The notes: generated by a model not told the origin, from the letters alone. Counted from the first letter of the stretch, positions 1 through 9,703 are shown. The stretch: 64,000 nucleotides of DNA from Burkholderiales bacterium (GCA_003963115.1 RXJQ01000017.1:1-64000), one strand, 5' to 3'. Translations and numbers: made by a program.

Positions 1-27
1 TGCCATTGCGAGGGTTTGCTGCTTCAT
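1..27 (-). CDS. N-terminus of a probable IS5-family transposase (partial)
   Basis: Only nine codons (MKQQTLAMA) lie inside the window; the gene runs off the left edge. The start is supported by an AGGAGG ribosome site a few bases upstream of the ATG. The assignment rests on the resemblance of these nine residues to IS5-type transposase starts and on the IS-like end at bases 91-100. Any other protein with this N-terminus cannot be excluded from the visible sequence. Confidence 0.45.
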
Positions 28-96
28 ATGGCCTCCTGTGCTGAAGCACAGGCATGCAAGTCGTACGCCAGTCAGCGGACCTTTTTCAGTGCATCC
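1..96 (-). mobile_element. Terminal part of an IS5-like insertion sequence (cut by window edge)
   Basis: The minus strand starts an open frame at base 27 behind a strong ribosome site. The N-terminal MKQQTLAMA resembles the beginning of IS5-family transposases in Burkholderiales. About 70 bases upstream of that start, the minus strand reads CTAA followed by GGATGCACTGAAAAAGG. IS5-group elements typically duplicate a CTAA-type target and carry GG-starting inverted repeats, so the element probably ends at base 96, with TTAG (97-100, plus strand) as one target copy. The other end and the second target copy lie outside the window, so the boundary is an inference. Confidence 0.5.
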
Positions 97-232
97 TTAG
101 GCCCACATGGCGTGCACAACGTGCTCCAGCCCGGCAGTCGTCTTGTGCACCGCCTCCAGCACAGCGTACAAGGCTAAAAGCCATGTGCGACACCTGTTAT
201 TGATCAGTAAATAGATGGGCCACAAACGAAAG

Positions 233-256
233 AGGCCCTCGCATGGAGGGCCTTTT
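233..256 (-). terminator. Rho-independent terminator after the second tRNA-fMet
   Basis: An 8-base perfect inverted repeat, AGGCCCTC (233-240) and GAGGGCCT (246-253), has a 5-base loop. Read on the minus strand it is followed by a T-rich stretch (CTCTTTCGTTT). It lies just downstream of the tRNA at 265-341. The plus strand also has TTTT after the stem, so it could act in both directions. Confidence 0.6.
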
Positions 257-264
257 CCTTTGCT

Positions 265-341
<77 letters not shown>

Positions 342-395
342 CCAAATGGGGCTTTCCGGCTGTTAGACGATCTTTCTGAAGGATCACCGGAGAAT

Positions 396-422
396 AAAAA
401 AGCCCATCGTTGTCGACAGGCT
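396..422 (-). terminator. Weak terminator-like hairpin between the two tRNA genes
   Basis: On the minus strand AGCC (419-422) pairs with GGCT (401-404), and a run of six T follows (396-401). The stem is only about 4 bp, so termination here is probably partial and the downstream tRNA copy may be co-transcribed. Confidence 0.3.
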
Positions 423-437
423 CATTCATCATGAACT

Positions 438-514
<77 letters not shown>

Positions 515-526
515 ACAGAGACAGCT

Positions 527-532
527 ATTATG
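527..532 (-). promoter_or_regulatory. Putative -10 box of the tRNA-fMet transcript
   Basis: The minus strand has CATAAT here, about 13 bases before the mature tRNA 5' end, which is a normal distance for a short tRNA leader. It sits between the rplQ terminator (565-601) and the tRNA, so the tRNAs likely have their own promoter. No good -35 match was found at 16-18 bases. Confidence 0.35.
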
Positions 533-564
533 GCACAGTTCCAGGCTCGTGCGACAGCCTGATG

Positions 565-601
565 AAAAAAGAAAACCCGCAGCGCTTGCACGTGCGGGTT
601 T
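565..601 (-). terminator. Rho-independent terminator of the ribosomal operon
   Basis: A 9-bp inverted repeat, AAACCCGCA (573-581) and TGCGGGTTT (593-601), is followed on the minus strand by TTTTCTTTTTT. It lies about 50 bases past the rplQ stop, which fits the end of the spc/alpha transcript. Confidence 0.85.
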
Positions 602-653
602 GGTCTGGCACCAGCCAAGCGCCATGCGCCAGGGCTGGGTGTCATCGGCTGAT

Positions 654-1046
654 TTATTCAGGAGCCGCTTCAGGCGCGGCAGCCTCTTCGGTGCGCTCCA
701 CCAGCTCCATGTAAGCCATGGGTGCATTGTCGCCAACGCGGAAGCCCATCTTCAGGATGCGGGTGTAGCCACCAGGACGCTTGGCAAAGCGGGGGCCCAG
801 CACGTTGAACAGCTTGACCACGTTGTCGCGGTTGCGCAGGCGGTCGAAGGCCAGACGCTTGTTGGCAACGGTCGGCTCCTTGGCCAGGGTGATCAGCGGC
901 TCGACGATGCGACGCAGTTCCTTGGCCTTGGGCACGGTGGTCTTGATGGCTTCGTGCTCGATCAGCGAATTGGCCATGTTGCGGAACATGGCAGCGCGGT
1001 GAGACGAAGTACGGTTGAGTTTACGGAGTCCATTTCCGTGACGCAT
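654..1046 (-). CDS. rplQ: 50S ribosomal protein bL17
   Basis: The product is 130 residues, with the typical [17 protein letters not shown] start of L17. L17 binds 23S rRNA near the exit-tunnel side of the large subunit. The globular domain spans about residues 1-115; an Ala/Glu-rich tail ([11 protein letters not shown]) follows, common in Burkholderiales. It is the last gene of the operon, after rpoA as in other proteobacteria, and is followed by a clear hairpin terminator. Confidence 0.98.
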   Translation of the reverse strand: MRHGNGLRKLNRTSSHRAAMFRNMANSLIEHEAIKTTVPKAKELRRIVEPLITLAKEPTVANKRLAFDRLRNRDNVVKLFNVLGPRFAKRPGGYTRILKMGFRVGDNAPMAYMELVERTEEAAAPEAAPE

Positions 1047-1139
1047 GGTGCTTTCCTTTCCTTATAAAACCGACGGCCGGATCAAGGTACCGCCGGGTGC
1101 ACCGCGTGGTTCTTTTGCGAACCACGCACTTTCAAAAAA

Positions 1140-2126
1140 TCAACGCTTGTCGAGGCCTTGGGGCGGCCAGGCTTCCAGGCGCGAACCTAGGGCCAGACCA
1201 CGGGAAGCCAGCACTTCCTTGATTTCGTTGAGCGACTTGCGACCCAGGTTCGGGGTCTTGAGCAGCTCGGTCTCGGTACGCTGGATGAGGTCGCCAATGT
1301 AGTAGATGTTCTCGGCCTTGAGGCAGTTGGCCGAACGCACCGTGAGTTCGAGCTCGTCCACGGGACGCAGCAAGATCGGGTCGAAGTTCTGGGCCGACTT
1401 GGCAGGTGCGTCGAACGCAGCGATCTCAGAGCCTTCCAGCTGCGCGAACACAGCCAGTTGTTCCACCAGGATCTTGGCCGAGGCACGGATCGCTTCCTCA
1501 GGCGAGATGGCGCCGTTGGTTTCGATTTCCATGACCAGCTTGTCCAGATCGGTACGTTGCTCCACACGGGCGCTTTCGACCGTGTAGCTCACGCGGCGCA
1601 CCGGCGAGAACGAAGCGTCCAGCACGATGCGGCCAATGGCCTTGCTCGACTCTTCGCCATAGCGACGGATGTTGCCCGGCACATAGCCACGGCCCTTCTC
1701 CACCTTGATCTGCATGTCCAGCTTGCCGCCTTGCGACAAGTGGGCGATCACGTGGCCAGGGTTGACGATTTCGACGTCATGGGGAGTCTGGATGTCGGCG
1801 GCGGTCACAGGACCTTCGCCGTCCTTGCGCAGGACCAGGGTGACTTCGTCGCGGTTGTGCAGACGGAACACCACGCCCTTGAGGTTCAGCATGATGTGAA
1901 CCACGTCTTCCTGCACGCCATCGATGGCCGAGTACTCGTGCAGCACGCCGGCGATGGTGACTTCCGTTGGCGCGAAACCGACCATCGACGACAGCAGCAC
2001 GCGACGCAGCGCGTTGCCCAGAGTGTGGCCATAACCACGCTCGAACGGCTCGAGCGTGACCTTGGCGCGATGACCGCCAAGCGGTTCCACCTGGATGGCT
2101 TTGGGGTTCAGCAAATTGGTTTGCAT
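1140..2126 (-). CDS. rpoA: DNA-directed RNA polymerase subunit alpha
   Basis: The product is 328 residues, the usual length. The N-terminal domain (about 1-230) dimerises and seeds assembly of beta and beta', and contains the conserved [20 protein letters not shown] block. A short linker leads to the C-terminal domain with [11 protein letters not shown], which corresponds to the UP-element and activator contact face. The gene sits between rpsD and rplQ as in the standard alpha operon, so polymerase and ribosomal protein synthesis are co-expressed. Confidence 0.98.
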   Translation of the reverse strand: MQTNLLNPKAIQVEPLGGHRAKVTLEPFERGYGHTLGNALRRVLLSSMVGFAPTEVTIAGVLHEYSAIDGVQEDVVHIMLNLKGVVFRLHNRDEVTLVLRKDGEGPVTAADIQTPHDVEIVNPGHVIAHLSQGGKLDMQIKVEKGRGYVPGNIRRYGEESSKAIGRIVLDASFSPVRRVSYTVESARVEQRTDLDKLVMEIETNGAISPEEAIRASAKILVEQLAVFAQLEGSEIAAFDAPAKSAQNFDPILLRPVDELELTVRSANCLKAENIYYIGDLIQRTETELLKTPNLGRKSLNEIKEVLASRGLALGSRLEAWPPQGLDKR

Positions 2127-2181
2127 GAGGTCTTCCTGTCAATACCCTCGGCTCGTTACACCGATAAGGCTGCTGGACCAA

Positions 2182-2199
2182 CCGGAGCGGTTGCTCCGG
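2182..2199 (-). other. Stem-loop in the rpsD-rpoA spacer
   Basis: CCGGAGC (2182-2188) and GCTCCGG (2193-2199) form a perfect 7-bp stem with a 4-base loop in the 165-base spacer. No T-run follows on the minus strand, so it is not a standard terminator. A second hairpin (CACGACC 2253-2259 with GGTCGTG 2265-2271) lies in the same spacer. They could stabilise or process the mRNA; function unknown. Confidence 0.4.
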
Positions 2200-2291
2200 C
2201 CCTGAAAATTACAAAGAACACAACACGAAGAAAAACGCACATGGCCACGCGACACGACCAGCGCGGTCGTGAAGCGCAGCCAGACGGCGCA

Positions 2292-2915
2292 TCAACGCGA
2301 ATACAGTTCGACGATCAGCGATTCGTTGATGTCGGAGCCGAACTCGTCACGGTCCGGGGCCTTCTTGAAGACGCCTTCCAGCTTGGTGCCGTCAACCTGA
2401 ACCCAGCCCGGCAGGCCGATAGACTCAGCCAGCTTGTACGCTTCCTGCACGCGAACCTGCTTCTTGGCCTTTTCGCGCACGGCCACCACGTCACCGGTCT
2501 TGACCAGGTAGGACGGGATGTTCACGACTTGGCCATTCACCACGACACCCTTGTGGCCCACCAGCTGACGGGCTTCGGCGCGGGTCGAGGCAAAGCCCAT
2601 GCGGTAGACGACGTTGTCCAGGCGGGATTCCAGCAGGGACAGCAGATTCGAACCAGTGTTGCCCTTGCGGCGCTCGGCTTCGGCGAAGTAGCGGCGGAAT
2701 TGCTTCTCCAGCACGCCATACATGCGTTTGACCTTCTGCTTTTCGCGCAGTTGCAGGCCGAAGTCAGAGGTACGCGAACCAGAGGTGCGACCGTGTTGAC
2801 CGGGCTTGGTGTCGAACTTGGCCTTGTCGCTGATGGGGCGACGGGCGCTCTTGAGGAACAGGTCGGTGCCTTCGCGGCGGGCCAGTTTGGCCTTGGGTCC
2901 GAGGTAACGTGCCAC
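2292..2915 (-). CDS. rpsD: 30S ribosomal protein uS4
   Basis: The product is 207 residues when read from the GTG at 2915. This gives the family start (M)[15 protein letters not shown] and the normal S4 length. An AAGGAC ribosome site lies 8 bases upstream; an in-frame ATG 14 codons earlier would add an atypical extension. S4 nucleates 30S assembly on the 16S 5' domain and has an S4 RNA-binding fold in its middle ([20 protein letters not shown]). Unlike most spc/alpha operons, a 380-base gap with its own promoter separates it from rpsK. In gamma-proteobacteria S4 represses its own operon; whether that holds here is unknown. Confidence 0.96.
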   Translation of the reverse strand: MARYLGPKAKLARREGTDLFLKSARRPISDKAKFDTKPGQHGRTSGSRTSDFGLQLREKQKVKRMYGVLEKQFRRYFAEAERRKGNTGSNLLSLLESRLDNVVYRMGFASTRAEARQLVGHKGVVVNGQVVNIPSYLVKTGDVVAVREKAKKQVRVQEAYKLAESIGLPGWVQVDGTKLEGVFKKAPDRDEFGSDINESLIVELYSR

Positions 2916-3177
2916 TTTTCGTGTCCTTATCGTTTGTCTGACGCCGATACCGCACAAAGCGGTTGACCGACGCGAGTCTGGCGAATCACAATTGCACAGA
3001 CGGTGGGCTTCAAATCAGGTGGCATCACCCTCTTGCCCAAGCTTCCGTCCCGCCCCGTCTCGCCGAAAGACGTCTTCTTCTCGTCTTCAAGCAACATCAG
3101 GCAGGGAAAACGCCAGCAAAATGGCTCTCCACCGCAGAGAACTTGCGATTATAGCAAGTTGCGCGTGCGTCTGTACA
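2916..3177 (-). promoter_or_regulatory. Promoter and ~225-base leader for rpsD-rpoA-rplQ
   Basis: On the minus strand there is a perfect TATAAT (3148-3153) preceded by TGC, making an extended -10, with TGTACA (3172-3177) 18 bases upstream as a 4/6 -35. Transcription would start near 3141 and leave an untranslated leader of about 225 bases before the rpsD GTG. No credible gene fits the leader. Its length suggests a structured regulatory RNA, for example for S4 feedback, but that is inference. Confidence 0.65.
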
Positions 3178-3215
3178 GTACTTCAAGAGGTCTTGTCAAG
3201 ATCGCACAACGCGCA

Positions 3216-3251
3216 AACCTCGCTCACCCTGCTGCCAAGGTGGGCGAGGTT
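3216..3251 (-). terminator. Hairpin downstream of rpsK
   Basis: AACCTCGC (3216-3223) and GCGAGGTT (3244-3251) form an 8-bp outer stem, with further partial pairing inside. It lies between the rpsK stop and the rpsD promoter, where a terminator or attenuator would separate the two transcripts. On the minus strand the following sequence is not a clean T-run; the T5 tract is on the plus-strand side. The direction and strength are uncertain. Confidence 0.4.
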
Positions 3252-3295
3252 GGTTTTTGACCGTGCCCGGAGACCCGGTCAGACCGATCGATCAA

Positions 3296-3700
3296 TCAGA
3301 TGCGACGACGCTTCTGAGGACGGCAACCGTTGTGAGGCACAGGCGTCACATCGGAGATCGAGTTGATGCGGATACCCAGCGAAGCCAGGGCGCGCACCGA
3401 CGACTCACGACCAGGGCCGGGGCCCTTGATCTCGACGTCCAGGTTCTTGATGCCTTGTTCTTGAGCAGCGCGACCGGCCACTTCAGCAGCCACCTGGGCA
3501 GCGAACGGCGTGGACTTACGCGAGCCCTTGAAACCTTGACCACCCGACGAAGCCCAGGACAGTGCATTGCCCTGACGGTCGGTGATGGTGATGATGGTGT
3601 TGTTGAACGAGGCGTGCACGTGGGCGATGCCGTCCGCAATGTTCTTGCGGACCTTCTTGCTCACACGACGGGCAGCGCTGTTCGCAGGTGCTTTAGCCAT
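3296..3700 (-). CDS. rpsK: 30S ribosomal protein uS11
   Basis: The product is 134 residues, normal for betaproteobacteria. The core [20 protein letters not shown] and the basic C-terminus with [10 protein letters not shown] are diagnostic. S11 sits on the 30S platform near the mRNA exit, where it contacts S7 and S18. It follows rpsM with a 35-base gap and is the last gene of the first transcript segment before the unusual gap ahead of rpsD. Confidence 0.98.
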   Translation of the reverse strand: MAKAPANSAARRVSKKVRKNIADGIAHVHASFNNTIITITDRQGNALSWASSGGQGFKGSRKSTPFAAQVAAEVAGRAAQEQGIKNLDVEIKGPGPGRESSVRALASLGIRINSISDVTPVPHNGCRPQKRRRI

Positions 3701-3735
3701 GATGTCTTTCTCTTGAACTCAGCAAATAGCCCAGA

Positions 3736-4098
3736 TCACTTCTTGCCAGCGATCGCCTTGCGAGGACCCTTGCGGGTACGCGCATTCGTGCGAGTGCGTT
3801 GGCCGCGCAGTGGCAGGCCACGGCGATGACGGAAGCCGCGGTAGCAGCCCAGGTCCATCAGTCGCTTGATGTTCATCGAGAGTTCGCGACGCAGGTCACC
3901 TTCAATGGTGAGCCTACCCACTTCCTCACGAATTTTTTCCAGGTCGCTGTCGGTCAGGTCTTTCACTTTCTTGTTGAAAGCGATGCCTGCCGCCGTGCAG
4001 ATTTTCTGCGCGGTGGTGCGACCAATGCCGTAGATCGAAGTCAGACCGATTTCGGTATGCTTGTGCGGCGGAATGTTGATGCCAGCAATACGTGCCAT
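3736..4098 (-). CDS. rpsM: 30S ribosomal protein uS13
   Basis: The product is 120 residues, starting [19 protein letters not shown], the standard S13 start. S13 is at the head of the small subunit and forms bridges to L5 in the large subunit. The helix-two-turn-helix region and the basic tail [16 protein letters not shown] that reaches the P-site tRNA are present. It lies between rpmJ and rpsK as in other proteobacterial operons. Confidence 0.98.
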   Translation of the reverse strand: MARIAGINIPPHKHTEIGLTSIYGIGRTTAQKICTAAGIAFNKKVKDLTDSDLEKIREEVGRLTIEGDLRRELSMNIKRLMDLGCYRGFRHRRGLPLRGQRTRTNARTRKGPRKAIAGKK

Positions 4099-4139
4099 AA
4101 CTGTCCTCTGAACGCGTGTGTCGTCGCCAGGTCAGGCGA

Positions 4140-4253
4140 TCAGCCTTGACGCTGCTTGTGACGGGGGTCGGTGCAGATCACGCGAACCACGCCCTTGCGG
4201 CGGATGATTTTGCAATTGCGGCACATAACCTTGACGGATGCCGAGACTTTCAT
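4140..4253 (-). CDS. rpmJ: 50S ribosomal protein bL36
   Basis: This is a 37-residue gene starting [15 protein letters not shown]. Cys11, Cys14, Cys27 and His32 form the zinc ribbon of the zinc-binding L36 type. The ATG at 4253 and TGA at 4140 fit between infA and rpsM, the conserved position. L36 helps order 23S rRNA near the base of the L7/L12 stalk. Confidence 0.96.
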   Translation of the reverse strand: MKVSASVKVMCRNCKIIRRKGVVRVICTDPRHKQRQG

Positions 4254-4323
4254 GGTCTTCTCCTGAACCGTTGCCTACACAACGGAAATTCGCCCACGTT
4301 TCCGGGGTCAACTAAACTTCAGC

Positions 4324-4542
4324 TCACTTCGCCCGGAACACGATGCGAGCACGACTCAAATCGTAAGGCGTGAGTTCCACCGTCACTTTGTCACCAGGCA
4401 GGATGCGAATGTAGTGCATGCGCATTTTGCCCGAGATGTGACCGAGGACCACATGCCCGTTTTCAAGCTTCACACGAAAAGTAGCGTTGGGGAGGTTCTC
4501 AAGAATCTCGCCTTGCATCTGTATGACGTCATCTTTCGCCAT
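4324..4542 (-). CDS. infA: Translation initiation factor IF-1
   Basis: The product is 72 residues and a single OB fold, starting [22 protein letters not shown]-1 occupies the 30S A site during initiation and supports IF-2 and IF-3. Location between secY and rpmJ is the usual one in betaproteobacteria. Many Burkholderiales also carry a second infA elsewhere; that cannot be seen here. Confidence 0.98.
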   Translation of the reverse strand: MAKDDVIQMQGEILENLPNATFRVKLENGHVVLGHISGKMRMHYIRILPGDKVTVELTPYDLSRARIVFRAK

Positions 4543-4573
4543 TTTTCGTGTGCGTCGGTCTCCCGACGCGTTT

Positions 4574-5884
4574 TCAGCTCGTTTTGAAATTCGCCTTCTT
4601 CAGCAGAGAGTCATACTGCTGAGACATGACATAGGACTGAACCTGCGCCCAGAAGTCCATCGTGACGACCACGATGATCAGCAGGGACGTCCCACCGAAA
4701 TAGAAAGGCACGTTGTACTTGAGCACGAGGAACTCGGGCAGCAGGCACACGGCCGTGATGTACACCGCACCAGCCAGGGTCAGACGGGCGAGAATCTTGT
4801 CGATGTAGCGCGCCGTCTGGTCACCCGGGCGGATGCCAGGAATGAATGCACCGCTCTTCTTCAGGTTGTCTGCCGTTTCACGGCTGTTGAACACCAGGGC
4901 CGTGTAGAAGAAGCAGAAGAAGACGATGGCAATGGAATACAGGATCACATAGATCGGTTGACCGGGGGACAACATGCTGGCGATGTCCTTGAGCCAGCGC
5001 ATGCTGTCGCCCGTGGCGAACCAACCCACGGCCGTCGTCGGCAAGAGGATGATCGACGAGGCGAAGATCGGGGGGATCACACCCGCCATGTTGATCTTCA
5101 AAGGCAGGTGCGACGATTGACCACCGTAGACACGGTTGCCAACCTGGCGCTTGGCGTAATTGACCAGGATCTTGCGCTGGCCACGTTCGACAAACACCAC
5201 GAAATACGTGACGGCCACCACCAGGAACACGATGAAGATGGCTGCCGGGATGCTCATGGCACCGGTGCGGATCAACTCGAACAGACCACCCATGGCATTG
5301 GGCAGGCCCGCAGCGATACCGCCGAAAATCAGGATCGAGATGCCGTTGCCCAGGCCACGCTCGGTGATCTGCTCACCCAGCCACATCAGGAACATCGTGC
5401 CAGCGGTCAGGCTGATCACGGTGGTCATGCGGAAACCGAAGCCGGGGTGGATCACCAGACCGGCCGTGCCTTCCAGGGCCACGGCGATGCCGAAGGACTG
5501 GAACAGCGCCAAGCCAACCGTAGCGTAGCGGGTGTACTGCGTCGTCTTGCGGCGACCAGCTTCACCCTCCTTCTTGAGCTGCTCAAGATGGGGGATCACG
5601 TAGCCCATCATCTGCATGATGATGGACGACGAGATGTAGGGCATGATGCCCAGCGCGAACACGGTGAAGCGCGAGAGCGCGCCGCCCGAGAACATGTTGA
5701 ACAGACTCAGGATGCCGCCCTGCTGACCCTTGAACAACTGCTGCAGCTGCGACGGGTCGATACCGGGCACCGGCACGTGTGCGCCGATGCGGTAGACGAC
5801 CAGCGCCAACAGCAGGAAAGTCAGACGACGTTGCAGGTCGCCAAACTTGCCGCTTTGAGCCAGTTGAGTGGGAGAGGTTGCCAC
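4574..5884 (-). CDS. secY: Preprotein translocase subunit SecY
   Basis: The product is 436 residues with ten hydrophobic membrane segments. It forms the inner-membrane channel for Sec-dependent export. The N-terminal [23 protein letters not shown] is the first membrane segment, and a plug-region segment follows ([18 protein letters not shown]). The start codon is GTG (5884), the only start that gives the expected [16 protein letters not shown]-terminus. It lies between rplO and infA, so translocase and ribosome synthesis are linked. Confidence 0.97.
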   Translation of the reverse strand: MATSPTQLAQSGKFGDLQRRLTFLLLALVVYRIGAHVPVPGIDPSQLQQLFKGQQGGILSLFNMFSGGALSRFTVFALGIMPYISSSIIMQMMGYVIPHLEQLKKEGEAGRRKTTQYTRYATVGLALFQSFGIAVALEGTAGLVIHPGFGFRMTTVISLTAGTMFLMWLGEQITERGLGNGISILIFGGIAAGLPNAMGGLFELIRTGAMSIPAAIFIVFLVVAVTYFVVFVERGQRKILVNYAKRQVGNRVYGGQSSHLPLKINMAGVIPPIFASSIILLPTTAVGWFATGDSMRWLKDIASMLSPGQPIYVILYSIAIVFFCFFYTALVFNSRETADNLKKSGAFIPGIRPGDQTARYIDKILARLTLAGAVYITAVCLLPEFLVLKYNVPFYFGGTSLLIIVVVTMDFWAQVQSYVMSQQYDSLLKKANFKTS

Positions 5885-5913
5885 GCTTGAGTCCGTTTCA
5901 GTTGACGTTGCGC

Positions 5914-6348
5914 TTATTCAGCCAGCGAACCGCCAGCAGCTTCGATGGCGGCCTTGGCGCCAGCCGTGGCACCGATGCCCTTGAGCACGACCTTGGCAGT
6001 CAGCTCGCCGGACTTGATGACCTTGACGACCTTGGCCAGCTGGGGAACCAGACCGGCAGCCTTCAGAGCCAGCACGTCGACTTCGGCTGCGCCCAATGCC
6101 TGCAGTTCACCCAGGGTGATCTCGGCGTTGTACTTCAGCGTCTGCGACTTGAAACCGCGCTTGGGCAGACGGCGTTGCAGCGGCATTTGACCGCCTTCAA
6201 AACCGACCTTGTGGTAGCCGCCAGAACGCGACTTCTGACCCTTGTGACCGCGACCGGCGGTCTTGCCCAGGCCCGAGCCGATGCCACGACCGACACGGCG
6301 CTTGGCGTGCTTGGCGCCCGATGCAGGCTTGATGCTATTGAGTTCCAT
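5914..6348 (-). CDS. rplO: 50S ribosomal protein uL15
   Basis: The product is 144 residues, with [22 protein letters not shown] and the Gly-rich, basic N-terminal arm ([16 protein letters not shown]) that penetrates 23S rRNA. L15 is a late assembly protein of the large subunit. It is placed between rpmD and secY, as in most bacteria. Confidence 0.98.
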   Translation of the reverse strand: MELNSIKPASGAKHAKRRVGRGIGSGLGKTAGRGHKGQKSRSGGYHKVGFEGGQMPLQRRLPKRGFKSQTLKYNAEITLGELQALGAAEVDVLALKAAGLVPQLAKVVKVIKSGELTAKVVLKGIGATAGAKAAIEAAGGSLAE

Positions 6349-6373
6349 GGTGTATTCCCAAATCTGAAGCGGC

Positions 6374-6556
6374 TTACACCACTTCGACCATGTAGCGGAC
6401 CTTGTTGATCATGCCGCGCACAGCGGGCGTGTCTTCCAGGACGCGGGTGCCGTTCATGCGGCGCAGGCCCAGACCACGCACGGTGGCGCGGTGATCGGCC
6501 TTGGTGCCGATGGGGCTGCGAACCAGCTTGACGGTGAGGGTTTTCTTCTCGCTCAT
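6374..6556 (-). CDS. rpmD: 50S ribosomal protein uL30
   Basis: The product is 60 residues from the ATG at 6556 ([19 protein letters not shown]), which has GGAG eight bases upstream. An in-frame upstream ATG would add 12 atypical residues and overlap rpsE. L30 contacts 5S and 23S rRNA in the large subunit. The conserved rpsE-rpmD-rplO order is kept. Confidence 0.96.
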   Translation of the reverse strand: MSEKKTLTVKLVRSPIGTKADHRATVRGLGLRRMNGTRVLEDTPAVRGMINKVRYMVEVV

Positions 6557-6572
6557 GCTCAATCTCCAGCGA

Positions 6573-7091
6573 TCAGTTGAACAGCTGTTCAACCGTCAGA
6601 CCGCGCTTGGCTGCGACTTCAGACGGGGTCGTCGCCTTGTTCAGGGCGTCGAACGTGGCGCGAACCATGTTGTAGGGGTTGGACGAACCGAGGCTCTTGG
6701 CCACGATGTCCGTGATGCCCATCACTTCGAACACAGCGCGCATGGGGCCGCCGGCAATGATGCCGGTACCAGCCGGAGCGGGAGCCAGCAGCACCTTGGC
6801 AGCGCCGTGCTCACCGGTCACGTTGTGGTGAACGGTCCCGTTCTTCAGGGACACCTTCAGCATGTTGCGACGTGCCTGGTCCATGGCCTTTTGCACGGCC
6901 AGGGGCACTTCACGTGCCTTGCCCTTGCCCATGCCGATGCGGCCATCGCCGTCACCAACCACGGTCAGAGCTGCGAAACCCATGATCCGGCCGCCCTTGA
7001 CCACCTTGGTCACGCGGTTCACCTGGATCATTTTTTCGCGCAGACCGTCGTCGCGACCTTCGTCTGCTACCTTGGGTTGAAACTTAGCCAT
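6573..7091 (-). CDS. rpsE: 30S ribosomal protein uS5
   Basis: The product is 172 residues. The N-terminal double-stranded RNA-binding-like domain includes [20 protein letters not shown], and the C-terminal S5 domain follows with the [19 protein letters not shown] signature. S5 lies at the mRNA entry side and influences decoding fidelity. Spacing to rplR and rpmD is that of a tight operon. Confidence 0.98.
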   Translation of the reverse strand: MAKFQPKVADEGRDDGLREKMIQVNRVTKVVKGGRIMGFAALTVVGDGDGRIGMGKGKAREVPLAVQKAMDQARRNMLKVSLKNGTVHHNVTGEHGAAKVLLAPAPAGTGIIAGGPMRAVFEVMGITDIVAKSLGSSNPYNMVRATFDALNKATTPSEVAAKRGLTVEQLFN

Positions 7092-7115
7092 TTGAAATTC
7101 CTTCCGGTTGCAGAC

Positions 7116-7478
7116 TTAGAACTGCAGGCCGGCTTCACGCGCGGCTTCAGCCAAGGCCTTGATACGACCGTGATACTGGTAACCAGCGCGGTCGAAAGCG
7201 ACCTTCTCGACGCCAGCAGCCTTGGCCTTCTCGGCGATACGCTTGCCGATCAGCGAGGCGGCAGCCACGTTGCCACCAGCTTTTTGCAGCTGGTCGCGGA
7301 CTTCCTTCTCGGCGGTCGAGGCGGTGGCCAGAACCTTGGTGCCGTCGCCAGAAATCACGCTGGCGTAGATGTGCAGGTTCGAACGGGTGACCGTCAGACG
7401 CACGGCGCCTTGCAGAGCGATACGGGCACGGGTTTGACGTGCACGGCGCAGGCGCTGTTCCTTCTTGCTTGTTGCCAT
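7116..7478 (-). CDS. rplR: 50S ribosomal protein uL18
   Basis: The product is 120 residues. It binds 5S rRNA together with L5 and L25. The basic N-terminus ([17 protein letters not shown]) and the C-terminal [20 protein letters not shown] motif are typical. It is located between rplF and rpsE. Confidence 0.98.
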   Translation of the reverse strand: MATSKKEQRLRRARQTRARIALQGAVRLTVTRSNLHIYASVISGDGTKVLATASTAEKEVRDQLQKAGGNVAAASLIGKRIAEKAKAAGVEKVAFDRAGYQYHGRIKALAEAAREAGLQF

Positions 7479-7492
7479 GATGAATCAGCTCC

Positions 7493-8026
7493 TTACTTCT
7501 TCTTGGTCTCTTTCAAGACCACGCGCTCGTCGACGTAGCGGATGCCCTTGCCCTTGTAAGGCTCAGGGGGACGGAAGGCACGCACTTCAGCTGCGAGCTG
7601 ACCAACCACTTGACGGTCCATGCCCTTGATCACGATTTCAGTCTGAGACGGTGTCTCGACCTTCACGCCAGCGGGCATTTCCTTCACGACGGGGTGAGAG
7701 AAACCGATCTGCAGGTTCAGCTTCTGACCTTGGGCCTGGGCACGGAAACCCACACCAACCAGGGTCAGCTTCTTCTCGAAGCCCTTGCTCACACCGTTGA
7801 CGGTGTTGTTGAGCAGAGCGCGGAAGGTGCCGGACATGGCATTGGCTTCAGCGGTATCGTTCACCGGCGCGATCTTCAGCGTGGCGCCGTCTTGAGCGAC
7901 AGTCACCAGGCCGTTGACCGGCAGGCTCAGGGTGCCCAGGCTGCCCTTGACGGTCACAGCTTCGGCAGAGATCTTCACGTCCACACCTTGAGGGACGGCG
8001 ATCGGCATTTTTCCAACGCGGGACAT
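7493..8026 (-). CDS. rplF: 50S ribosomal protein uL6
   Basis: The product is 177 residues from the ATG at 8026, which gives [15 protein letters not shown] and has GAGGAG eight bases upstream. A longer in-frame reading adds 15 unrelated residues that overlap the rpsH end. L6 has two similar alpha/beta domains and sits near the sarcin-ricin loop and factor-binding region. The C-terminal signature [15 protein letters not shown] is present. Confidence 0.97.
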   Translation of the reverse strand: MSRVGKMPIAVPQGVDVKISAEAVTVKGSLGTLSLPVNGLVTVAQDGATLKIAPVNDTAEANAMSGTFRALLNNTVNGVSKGFEKKLTLVGVGFRAQAQGQKLNLQIGFSHPVVKEMPAGVKVETPSQTEIVIKGMDRQVVGQLAAEVRAFRPPEPYKGKGIRYVDERVVLKETKKK

Positions 8027-8042
8027 TGCGATTGCTCCTCGA

Positions 8043-8438
8043 TTAGGCGACGTAGCAGAGCACCTCGCCACCGATACCGGCAGCGCGGGCCTTGCGATCG
8101 GTCATCACGCCCTTGGGGGTGGTCACGATGGCAACGCCCAGGCCATTCATGACCTGAGGGATGTCGTGACGGCCCTTGTAGATGCGCAGACCAGGACGGG
8201 ACACACGCTCGATGCGCTCGATGACCGGGCGACCTGCGTAGTACTTCAATGCGATTTCCAGCGTGGGCTTGGCAGCCTCACCGGTGACGGCGTAACCGTC
8301 GATGTAGCCTTCGTCCTTCAGGACTTGGGCAATCGCGACCTTCAGCTTGGACGACGGCAGTGCAACGTTGGTCTTGTTGACCATTTGAGCGTTGCGGATG
8401 CGTGTCAGCATGTCGGCGATGGGATCACTCATGCTCAT
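8043..8438 (-). CDS. rpsH: 30S ribosomal protein uS8
   Basis: The product is 131 residues with the [18 protein letters not shown] start. S8 binds the central domain of 16S rRNA. The C-terminal [22 protein letters not shown] carries the conserved rRNA-contacting segment. In E. coli S8 also represses translation of the spc operon at the rplE start; no equivalent site was tested here. Confidence 0.98.
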   Translation of the reverse strand: MSMSDPIADMLTRIRNAQMVNKTNVALPSSKLKVAIAQVLKDEGYIDGYAVTGEAAKPTLEIALKYYAGRPVIERIERVSRPGLRIYKGRHDIPQVMNGLGVAIVTTPKGVMTDRKARAAGIGGEVLCYVA

Positions 8439-8468
8439 GGGATAACTCCTGTTCGTGCCCTGCTGGGA

Positions 8469-8774
8469 TTACCAGCTCGCCTTGGTGACACCGGGGATGT
8501 CGCCGGCGAATGCCAATTCACGGATCTTGGTACGGCCCAGGCCGAACTGACGGAAGGTGCCACGGGGACGACCGGTCAGGTTGCAGCGAGCGCGCAGACG
8601 CGTCGGGTTGGCGTTGCGGGGCAGCTTTTGCAGCTCAAGACGGGCAGCGTAACGCTCTTCTTCCGACTTCTTGGCGTCATCGATGATGGCCTTGAGTTCG
8701 GCGTACTTCTTGGCGTACTTGGCAACCAGCTTTTCGCGCTTTTCTTCGCGTTGCTTCAGGGATACTTTTGCCAC
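8469..8774 (-). CDS. rpsN: 30S ribosomal protein uS14
   Basis: The product is 101 residues and belongs to the long, zinc-free S14 type: no CxxC pairs are present. The C-terminal block [20 protein letters not shown] is diagnostic. S14 lies in the head of the 30S subunit. It is flanked by rplE and rpsH in the standard order. Confidence 0.98.
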   Translation of the reverse strand: MAKVSLKQREEKREKLVAKYAKKYAELKAIIDDAKKSEEERYAARLELQKLPRNANPTRLRARCNLTGRPRGTFRQFGLGRTKIRELAFAGDIPGVTKASW

Positions 8775-8782
8775 GATGTACC

Positions 8783-9334
8783 TCAGTTCTTGAACGGGAA
8801 CTTGAAAGCAGCCAGGAGAGCCTTGGCTTCTTCGTCGGTCTTGGCCGTCGTTGTGATGCTGATGTTCAGACCACGGATGGCGTCGATCTTGTCGTACTCG
8901 ATTTCCGGGAAGATGATCTGTTCCTTGACGCCGACGTTGTAGTTGCCGCGACCGTCGAAAGAACGACCAGAGATACCGCGGAAGTCACGAACGCGAGGCA
9001 GCGAGATGGTGACGAAGCGGTCCAGGAATTCGAACATGGTGACGCCACGCAGGGTGACCATGCAGCCGATGGGCATGTTTTCGCGGATCTTGAAACCGGC
9101 GATGGCCTTCTTGGACATGGTGATCACGGGCTTCTGGCCGGCGATCTTGGTCAGGTCGCCGACGGCGTGTTCCATGACCTTCTTGTCCGAGACAGCTTCC
9201 GAGACACCCATGTTCAGGGTGATCTTGGTCAGGCGCGGGACTTCCATGATCGACTTGTAACCGAACTTCGTCATCAGTTCGGGCACGATCTTTTCGCGGT
9301 AGATCTGCTGCAGGCGAGCTTGTTGTTGAGACAT
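8783..9334 (-). CDS. rplE: 50S ribosomal protein uL5
   Basis: The product is 183 residues from the ATG at 9334, which has GAGG six bases upstream. A TTG five codons earlier would overlap the rplX stop and is less likely. L5 binds 5S rRNA in the central protuberance and contacts S13 and the P-site tRNA. Conserved blocks include [20 protein letters not shown] near the C-terminus and [14 protein letters not shown]. Confidence 0.96.
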   Translation of the reverse strand: MSQQQARLQQIYREKIVPELMTKFGYKSIMEVPRLTKITLNMGVSEAVSDKKVMEHAVGDLTKIAGQKPVITMSKKAIAGFKIRENMPIGCMVTLRGVTMFEFLDRFVTISLPRVRDFRGISGRSFDGRGNYNVGVKEQIIFPEIEYDKIDAIRGLNISITTTAKTDEEAKALLAAFKFPFKN

Positions 9335-9345
9335 GTGTGACCTCG

Positions 9346-9663
9346 TCAAGCCTTGATTTCTTCGCCGCTGGACTTGAAGACGCGCACTTTCTTGCCGTCA
9401 GCCAGGAGCTTGATACCGACGCGGTCAGCCTTGCCGGAAGCAGGGTTGAAAATGGCCACGTTGGACTGGTGGATGGGCATGGTCTTGTCGACGATGCCGC
9501 CGGTGGTGCCCTTCATCGGGTTGGGACGCACGTGCTTCTTGGCAACGTTCACGCCATCAACCAGCAGGTGATCGGCATCGACACGGGCGGACACGGTGCC
9601 GCGCTTGCCTTTGTCGCGACCGGTCAGAACGATGACCTGGTCGCCTGTCTTGAGCTTGTTCAT
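9346..9663 (-). CDS. rplX: 50S ribosomal protein uL24
   Basis: The product is 105 residues. The N-terminal KOW motif ([18 protein letters not shown]) is clear. L24 is one of the two initiators of large-subunit assembly, binding the 5' end of 23S rRNA. It is located between rplN and rplE. Confidence 0.98.
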   Translation of the reverse strand: MNKLKTGDQVIVLTGRDKGKRGTVSARVDADHLLVDGVNVAKKHVRPNPMKGTTGGIVDKTMPIHQSNVAIFNPASGKADRVGIKLLADGKKVRVFKSSGEEIKA

Positions 9664-9703
9664 GAGCTGTTCCTTTGCTGAGCCTTGACGCTGGGCCGAG
9701 GGG

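Noticed and set aside
1458..2966. Long plus-strand open frame (502 codons) across rpoA and rpsD
   Set aside because: It is antisense to two certain genes, crosses the rpoA-rpsD spacer, and its His/Ala/Val-rich product matches no family; it is a by-product of GC-rich codon bias.
3216..3260. Plus-strand terminator at the rpsK-rpsD gap
   Set aside because: The T-run does lie on the plus strand, but no plus-strand gene precedes it, so a plus-direction terminator would have no transcript.
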